Position numbers and translations under genes: made by a program
Shown: piece after piece, positions 59,213 to 64,000 of the stretch
Layout of the letters: each line of letters opens with the position of its first letter
How positions within the stretch are numbered: position 1 is the first letter of the stretch
NCBI GenBank assembly: GCA_013152435.1
Contig: JAADGJ010000106.1
Location: 75,598 to 139,597, forward strand
DNA from: Chloroflexota bacterium
GTDB lineage: Bacteria > Chloroflexota > Anaerolineae > DUEN01
Reading direction: 5' to 3'
Length of the DNA stretch: 64,000 bases
The notes under the pieces: generated by a model
The model's database searches: none
Told to the model about the DNA's origin: nothing
What the model saw: only the letters and a program-made list of their open reading frames with translations

Positions 59213-60194
59213 GCTGACCACACTGGCCAAGGCGATCATCAGCCTGGGCCTGATCGCCTGGATCTTCCACCGCGTGGACGCAGCCGAGGTCGGGCAGATG
59301 CTCGCCAGCGCCAACGTGTGGTATCTCCTGCTGGCATTGATGCTGTACATCGGCGCCATCGCCCTCAACGCGGTGAAATGGCAGGTCCTTCTGCGAGCGC
59401 AGGGCGTTCGTGTGCCGCTGCGAGCGCTGTTGAGCTATACCTTCGTGGGCGTGTTCTTCAACAACTTCCTGCCGGCCAACGTCGGCGGGGACGTGATGCG
59501 GGGGTATGGGCTCTCCAGATACACCACCCGGCTGACCGACGCCGCCGTCTCCGTGATCGTGGATCGCGTGGTGGGGCTCATCGCCTACATGAGCGCGGCC
59601 GTGGTCGCGGCGATCGTAGTGGTGAACACCGTCGGAAACAGCCAGGACTTGCAAGCCGTGGAGTACGTGGCCTTCCTCTCCCTGGCCGCCATCGCGGGCG
59701 GCTTCGGGGTACTGCTGAGCCGTCGGCTGCGCGCGTGGATCGGACGCCTGTTCCAGTGGCGCTGGCTCACCCCTCTGGCTCCCGTATACGGCCGCGTGTC
59801 AGATGCCTTTGGCGCCTATCGATTCCGCTATCGAGCGCTCGCGCTGGCCTTCCTGATCGCCCTGGGTGGGCTCATGCTGACCAACCTGGTGAACTGGCTG
59901 CTGGCGGAGTCGATCGGCGGCGGCATCCCGCTGCTGTACATCTGCCTCTTCAACCCGCTGATCGCCCTGGTGTTGCTGGTCCCCATCTCCATCGGCGGCA
60001 TCGGCGTCAACCAGAACGTCTACCCCTTCTTCTTCGGGCTGTTGGGCATCCCCCATGGACTGGCGCTGGCGGTATCCCTGCTCATGCAAGCCCTGATCCT
60101 CGTCTCCGGGCTGCCCGGCGGCATCCTGTGGTGGCGCCTGCGGTCGGCAGAGGTGCCCGCAGGCTCCCCCATGGCCCCGGGTCGGGCACAATGA
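59202..60194 (+). CDS. Flippase-like integral membrane protein (UPF0104/LPG_synthase_TM, YbhN-like)
   Basis: 330 residues with about eight membrane helices. [22 protein letters not shown] and [10 protein letters not shown] form the family signature (N-x-GGD...R...DR). Relatives include lysylphosphatidylglycerol synthase membrane domains and putative lipid flippases of glycan loci. Its setting between GT2 and a phosphatase-fold protein fits lipid-linked sugar handling. Start TTG 59202 lies inside the end of the GT2 gene. Confidence 0.88.
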   Translation: MRDKLTTLAKAIISLGLIAWIFHRVDAAEVGQMLASANVWYLLLALMLYIGAIALNAVKWQVLLRAQGVRVPLRALLSYTFVGVFFNNFLPANVGGDVMRGYGLSRYTTRLTDAAVSVIVDRVVGLIAYMSAAVVAAIVVVNTVGNSQDLQAVEYVAFLSLAAIAGGFGVLLSRRLRAWIGRLFQWRWLTPLAPVYGRVSDAFGAYRFRYRALALAFLIALGGLMLTNLVNWLLAESIGGGIPLLYICLFNPLIALVLLVPISIGGIGVNQNVYPFFFGLLGIPHGLALAVSLLMQALILVSGLPGGILWWRLRSAEVPAGSPMAPGRAQ

Positions 60195-60814
60195 AGGGAC
60201 CGCCCCTCTCCATCGAAGCGGTGCAGGCCCTGTACGAGGGAACCGATGCGGCCCACCGTTTCGATCACGTGCTCCGGGTGCTGGCGCTGGCCGAGCGCAT
60301 CGCGCGGGCGGAAGGGGCCGACCTGGCCATCGTGCGCACGGCTGCCCTGCTGCATGACATCGAACGGGAGCGACACGCCGCGGATCACCACCTGCGCGGG
60401 GCGGAGCGAGCGCGCCAGTTGCTGCGAGGACACCCGCAACCCTTCGTAGACGCCGTAGCGCACGCCATCGAGGCCCATCGATTCCGGGCTGGCCCGGCCC
60501 CGGCCACCCCCGAGGCTCGATGCCTGTTCGACGCGGACAAGCTGGACGCCATCGGGGCGATCGGCGTCGCCCGGGCGTTCGCCTACGGTGGACGGCACGG
60601 GCAGCGGCTGTGGGCGCCGCTGTCCAGCGTCGACGCCGACGGGCCGGAGCCCCCTCCGGACGAGTACACCCCCGTACACGAGTTCGTGCGCAAGCTGGCC
60701 CGTCTGCGGGACCGGCTATACACGGCCACCGCCCGGCAGATCGCCGAGGACCGCCATGCCTTCATGCTGGCGTTCTACCGCCGGCTGGAGGCGGAGGTCC
60801 AGGGACGAGCCTGA
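60191..60814 (+). CDS. HD-domain phosphohydrolase (YedJ-like)
   Basis: 207 residues. The HD motif set is visible: [12 protein letters not shown] (first His), LLHDIERE (HD), [10 protein letters not shown] and [13 protein letters not shown] (distal Asp). These bind one or two metals for phosphate-ester hydrolysis; the substrate is unknown. The ATG overlaps the preceding stop (ATGA at 60191-60194). The region to the next gene is short and shows no terminator. Confidence 0.88.
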   Translation: MKGPPLSIEAVQALYEGTDAAHRFDHVLRVLALAERIARAEGADLAIVRTAALLHDIERERHAADHHLRGAERARQLLRGHPQPFVDAVAHAIEAHRFRAGPAPATPEARCLFDADKLDAIGAIGVARAFAYGGRHGQRLWAPLSSVDADGPEPPPDEYTPVHEFVRKLARLRDRLYTATARQIAEDRHAFMLAFYRRLEAEVQGRA

Positions 60815-60894
60815 AACCCCATCCCAAAGGCCGATCGTATATACATAGGGGGATCGTCCTCCGATCACCGCGTCAGGGGATCGTGACGGAAGGG

Positions 60895-62490
60895 ATGTAT
60901 GATGGAACACAACCGAAGATCCCGCGAGCCCGGCCGGCCTCCCGCGAACCTCGGGGAGAGCTCCCGTTGACGGGAAGGATGGGCTCTTCCTCGGCCAGCT
61001 CCACGTCCACAGGGAAGGAGCGAGAGGGGCTTCCTTCATCCGCGGATCACGCGCCGACCCGCCGGGAAGTCCTGCTCCCTCGCCGACCCGAGGCGGCCGC
61101 TCCACGCCGGCTGTTCGTCATCGGCCTGGACTGCGCCGAGCCCTCCCTGGTATTCGACCGATGGCGTTCCGGGCTACCCAACCTCGCACGTCTCATGGCC
61201 GAGGGCGCCTACGGACGACTCCAGAGCTGCCATCCCCCCATCACGATCCCGGCGTGGTCGTCCATGCTGACCGGCAAGGACCCTGGTCAGCTGGGCTTCT
61301 ACGGGTTCCGCAACCGCGCGAGCTACGGCTACGAGAGCCTGGTCGTCGCCAGCAGCGCCCTGGTCCGGCACGACCGGGTGTGGGATATCCTGGGCCGCGC
61401 CGGACGGCGGAGTATCCTGGTCGGCGTGCCACAAACCTATCCCGTCCGGCCCCTTCACGGCTGGATGGTCAGCGGACTCCTGACGCCCAGTCACGAGGTG
61501 CCCTACACCTACCCGGCCGATCTACAGCGGGAGATCGAAACCCTGGTCGGCGAGTACGAGTTCGACGTGCGCGACTTCCGCACGGAGGATAAGGAACGCC
61601 TCCTGCGAGACGTCTACCGCATGACCGAAAAGCGATTCACGGTGGTCAAGCACCTCCTGCGATACAAGCCCTGGGACTTCTTCATGTTCGTGGAGATCGG
61701 CCTGGACCGGATCCAGCACGCCCTCTGGCGCTTCATGGACCCAGAGCATCCCCGGTTCGAGCCCGGCAGCCCCTTTGCGAACGCGATCCGGGACTATTAT
61801 CGCTACCTGGATCGCGAGATCGGCCAGCTGCTGGGGCTCCTCGATGAGGACGTGGTCGTGCTGGTCGTCTCCGATCACGGCGCCCAGAAGATGGATGGCG
61901 GCTTCTGCGTCAACGAGTGGCTGATCCGGGAGGGGTACCTGGCGCTGAAGGCACCACCCAGGGGGATGACCCTGCTCGAGCAATGCGAGATCGACTGGGC
62001 ACACACGAGGGCCTGGGGGATCGGCGGCTACTACGGCCGCATCTTCCTGAACGTTCGCGGCCGCGAGCCGCAGGGGATCATCCCACCTGAGCGCTACGAA
62101 GAGGAGCGGGAGATCCTGCGGGCGAAGCTGGAGGCCACGACCGACCATCTCGGCCGCCCGCTCGGCACTGTGGCGCTGAAGCCGGAGGAGATCTACCGCG
62201 AGGTGCATAACATCCCGCCGGATCTCCTGGTCTACTTCGGTAACCTGAGATGGCGAGCCGTCGGATCCGTGGGCATCGGCGCCATCCACACGTTCGAAAA
62301 CGACACGGGCCCCGACGAGGCCAATCACGCCCCGATGGGCATCTTCATCTGGTGGGACCCCCGGCGACGCCTGGGCGGCCGGGAGCTCGTCGGCCTTCAC
62401 ATTGAGGACGTGGCCCCGACGATCCTGTCGATCATGGGCATCCCTCCACCCCCAACGATGGAGGGACACCCGGTGAGCATCGAAGCCTGA
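60895..62490 (+). CDS. Alkaline-phosphatase-superfamily phosphodiesterase/phosphohydrolase (AP3766-like)
   Basis: About 531 residues. The catalytic core begins at about residue 72: FVIGLDCAEP (metal Asp), ITIPAWSSMLTGKDPGQLG (nucleophile Thr region), VVSDHGAQKMDGG (DHG metal site) and a final NHAPMGIFIWW loop. All ligands that are lost in the related 22223 gene are kept here, so it should be active. The N-terminal ~70 residues are Ser/Pro/Arg-rich and disordered. The start is uncertain (ATG 60895; GTG 60883 is an alternative). Confidence 0.82.
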   Translation: MYDGTQPKIPRARPASREPRGELPLTGRMGSSSASSTSTGKEREGLPSSADHAPTRREVLLPRRPEAAAPRRLFVIGLDCAEPSLVFDRWRSGLPNLARLMAEGAYGRLQSCHPPITIPAWSSMLTGKDPGQLGFYGFRNRASYGYESLVVASSALVRHDRVWDILGRAGRRSILVGVPQTYPVRPLHGWMVSGLLTPSHEVPYTYPADLQREIETLVGEYEFDVRDFRTEDKERLLRDVYRMTEKRFTVVKHLLRYKPWDFFMFVEIGLDRIQHALWRFMDPEHPRFEPGSPFANAIRDYYRYLDREIGQLLGLLDEDVVVLVVSDHGAQKMDGGFCVNEWLIREGYLALKAPPRGMTLLEQCEIDWAHTRAWGIGGYYGRIFLNVRGREPQGIIPPERYEEEREILRAKLEATTDHLGRPLGTVALKPEEIYREVHNIPPDLLVYFGNLRWRAVGSVGIGAIHTFENDTGPDEANHAPMGIFIWWDPRRRLGGRELVGLHIEDVAPTILSIMGIPPPPTMEGHPVSIEA

Positions 62491-62636
62491 CCATCGCCAT
62501 TGCCGAGCATCCGATTCCCTCAGCCTCTCATCCGTCCCGTAGGGCCGAGGGCTACCGGTCCTGATCTCCGACAAGCCCCTCGCCCCCACAAGAGGAACTC
62601 CCGGCCGAACGCCATCGTCTGTAGAGGGGGGCGATT

Positions 62637-62665
62637 TTGCCAGCTCGGTCCAACGGGACTATCAT
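62637..62665 (+). promoter_or_regulatory. Promoter of the S8 protease
   Basis: TTGCCA (62637-62642), 17-bp spacer, TATCAT (62660-62665), about 30 nt before the start codon. Confidence 0.65.
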
Positions 62666-62698
62666 GAGGCAGGCCATGTGAGGCGACGAGAAAGGAGC

Positions 62699-64000
62699 AT
62701 GATGCGCCGATTTCTGTTGGGTCTGGGATTGCTGGTTCTGATCCTCGTCCTGCTCACGGGAGGCGTGGGCGCTTCCCCGCAGGACGGGCCTCCCGCGGGC
62801 GACTTCGTCCCGGGCGAGATCCTGGTGCGCTGGCAGGATCATGTGCCCACGACGGAGATCGAAGCCACGCTCGCCACGGAGGGGCTGGAGCGTATCGGCA
62901 CGATCGATGCGCTCAAGATCGATCGTTTGCGCGTGCCTGTCGGTCGCGAGCGGCAGATCATCGCCCGCCTGCAGGCTGACCCCCGCGTGGCGTTCGCCGA
63001 GCCCAACTACATCGCGCGGGCTGCTGGCATCCCCAACGACCCAGACTATTGGCGCCAGTGGAACCTGGAGCAGATATCCGCCCCGAATGCCTGGGACCTT
63101 GCCACCGGGAATCCCAACCTGAAGATCGCCATCATCGATTCAGGCGTGGACGTGAACCATCCGGAGCTGGGTCCACGGCTGGAGGGCGGCTGGGACTACG
63201 TGCGGAACGACGCGGTCCCGGATGATGAGTACGGACATGGCACGCACGTGGCGGGGATCATCGGGGCGATCACCAACAATCAACAGGGCGTGGCCGGCAC
63301 CTCCTGGTACGGTCAGCTGATCCCCTACAAGGTGCTAGATCAGGCCGGCCGTGGCACCTACGCGGACATCGCCTCGGCCATCGTCTCCGCGCAAGAGAAG
63401 GGCGCACACATCATCAACCTCAGCCTGGGCGGATCGGTTCCCAGCCAGACCTTGCTGAACGCCGTGAACGCGGCGTACAACGCGGGAGCCCTCCTGGTGG
63501 CCGCGACGGGGAACAACAACGGTCCGGTGAACTATCCGGCGGCCTATCCCCAGGTGATCGCGGTGGCCGCCACCACTCATCTGGACCGCTACGCCTGGTA
63601 TAGCAACTTCGGCCCGGAAGTCGACGTCGCCGCGCCGGGGGGCCTGCCGGAATTCGCCATCTACAGCACCATACCCAACGGGTATGGTCTGCTCTACGGC
63701 ACATCCATGGCGGCCGCCCACGTCTCCGGCCTAGCCGCGCTGATCTGGTCCATGACGCCGCAGCTCTCCAACGCCGAGGTGCGCCAGATCATCGAGGCCA
63801 CCACCGAGCAGGTGGACGCCACCTCCTATCCATACGTGAACGGGCGCAACAACTACCTGGGACGGGGACGTATCAACGCGGAGATGGCGCTGCGCCTCGC
63901 CATGGCGCCGCGGGTGGAGAGCACGCCGGAGGAGATCGATTACATCATCACGACCGGACAGCCCGTGCCCCCGCGCACGGTCTACCTCACCAACCCCAGC
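62699..64000 (+). CDS. Secreted subtilisin-like serine protease (S8), 3' end outside the window
   Basis: An open frame of 434 codons runs from ATG ATG 62699/62702 to the right edge. AAAGGAG precedes the start. Residues ~1-27 are a signal peptide and ~38-112 an I9-type propeptide (GEILVRWQD...VAFAEPNYIARA). The catalytic domain holds Asp147 (IAIIDSG), His180 (HGTHVAG), oxyanion Asn272 (AATGNNNG) and Ser336 (YGTSMAAAHVSG). After about residue 400 a beta domain appears to begin (VPPRTVYLTNPS), cut off by the window. It has its own promoter. Confidence 0.93.
   Translation, partial: MMRRFLLGLGLLVLILVLLTGGVGASPQDGPPAGDFVPGEILVRWQDHVPTTEIEATLATEGLERIGTIDALKIDRLRVPVGRERQIIARLQADPRVAFAEPNYIARAAGIPNDPDYWRQWNLEQISAPNAWDLATGNPNLKIAIIDSGVDVNHPELGPRLEGGWDYVRNDAVPDDEYGHGTHVAGIIGAITNNQQGVAGTSWYGQLIPYKVLDQAGRGTYADIASAIVSAQEKGAHIINLSLGGSVPSQTLLNAVNAAYNAGALLVAATGNNNGPVNYPAAYPQVIAVAATTHLDRYAWYSNFGPEVDVAAPGGLPEFAIYSTIPNGYGLLYGTSMAAAHVSGLAALIWSMTPQLSNAEVRQIIEATTEQVDATSYPYVNGRNNYLGRGRINAEMALRLAMAPRVESTPEEIDYIITTGQPVPPRTVYLTNPS

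Noticed and set aside
62841-63122. 93-codon frame at the start of the protease
   Set aside because: It is in the wrong frame; the in-frame translation gives a signal peptide, propeptide and full catalytic triad.

Overview
The window reads as a chromosomal piece of a GC-rich bacterium, most likely a Chloroflexota (Anaerolineae or a relative). This is an inference. It rests on Thr-Pro-rich spacers in secreted proteins, lipoproteins with short lipoboxes, a sugar ABC transporter without its own ATPase, YkvA, DUF4349 and DUF3604 proteins, and strong sigma70-type promoters of TTGACN-17-TATANT form. No rRNA, tRNA, CRISPR array, phage or transposase gene was found. Both edges cut genes: a HEAT/TPR protein on the left and a subtilisin-like protease on the right.

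Layout. 1-2.2 kb: end of the HEAT/TPR gene, a relic of a small DUF433-like gene, an 83-bp tandem repeat with bistable hairpins, and an SCP2-like gene. 2.2-11.5 kb (minus): secreted glycosidase-like lipoprotein, mutM and a YprB-type exonuclease, then a DUF3604 protein, an M20 peptidase, a CPBP protease and a winged-helix-like protein. 11.6-12.8 kb (plus): YkvA and a MerR-like regulator. 13-22 kb (minus): rimO, a RodZ-like protein, MATE, UbiA, a lipid kinase, EamA and a GT-C-like membrane protein. 22.2-26.7 kb (plus): a degenerate membrane phosphatase-fold protein and an unusual triple cNMP-binding/double PH membrane protein. 27-30 kb: DUF4349 lipoprotein, phosphoesterase and a Nudix-GNAT fusion. 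30-32 kb: rho behind a long structured leader.

The most interesting block is 31.9-39.2 kb. A near-perfect promoter drives a cobalamin riboswitch. It is followed by a secreted alpha/alpha-barrel repeat protein, two surface-anchored DUF4430 proteins (transcobalamin C-terminal-like beta domain; one PEP-CTERM, one with a membrane helix on a Thr-Pro stalk), and a complete ECF transporter (T, fused A-A, S). The alpha barrel plus beta domain is the architecture of animal intrinsic factor and transcobalamin, here split over separate genes. The locus therefore looks like a surface cobalamin-capture system that feeds an ECF importer.

39-46.4 kb: asparaginase, rsmG, recF and dnaN, and a seven-repeat FG-GAP protein. 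46.9-50.6 kb: a sugar ABC importer (two permeases and a binding lipoprotein). 50.7-56.8 kb: birA, an ABC-F ATPase, coaE and an SmtB-like zinc sensor. 56.9-62.5 kb: a glycan or glycolipid operon (GT4, GT2, flippase-like protein, HD hydrolase, phosphatase-fold protein) with a candidate structured RNA ahead of GT2. 62.7 kb to the edge: the S8 protease. Small non-coding elements with related termini and 4-bp flanking duplications are scattered at 7.4, 24.0 and 26.8 kb, with a decayed copy at 32.3 kb.
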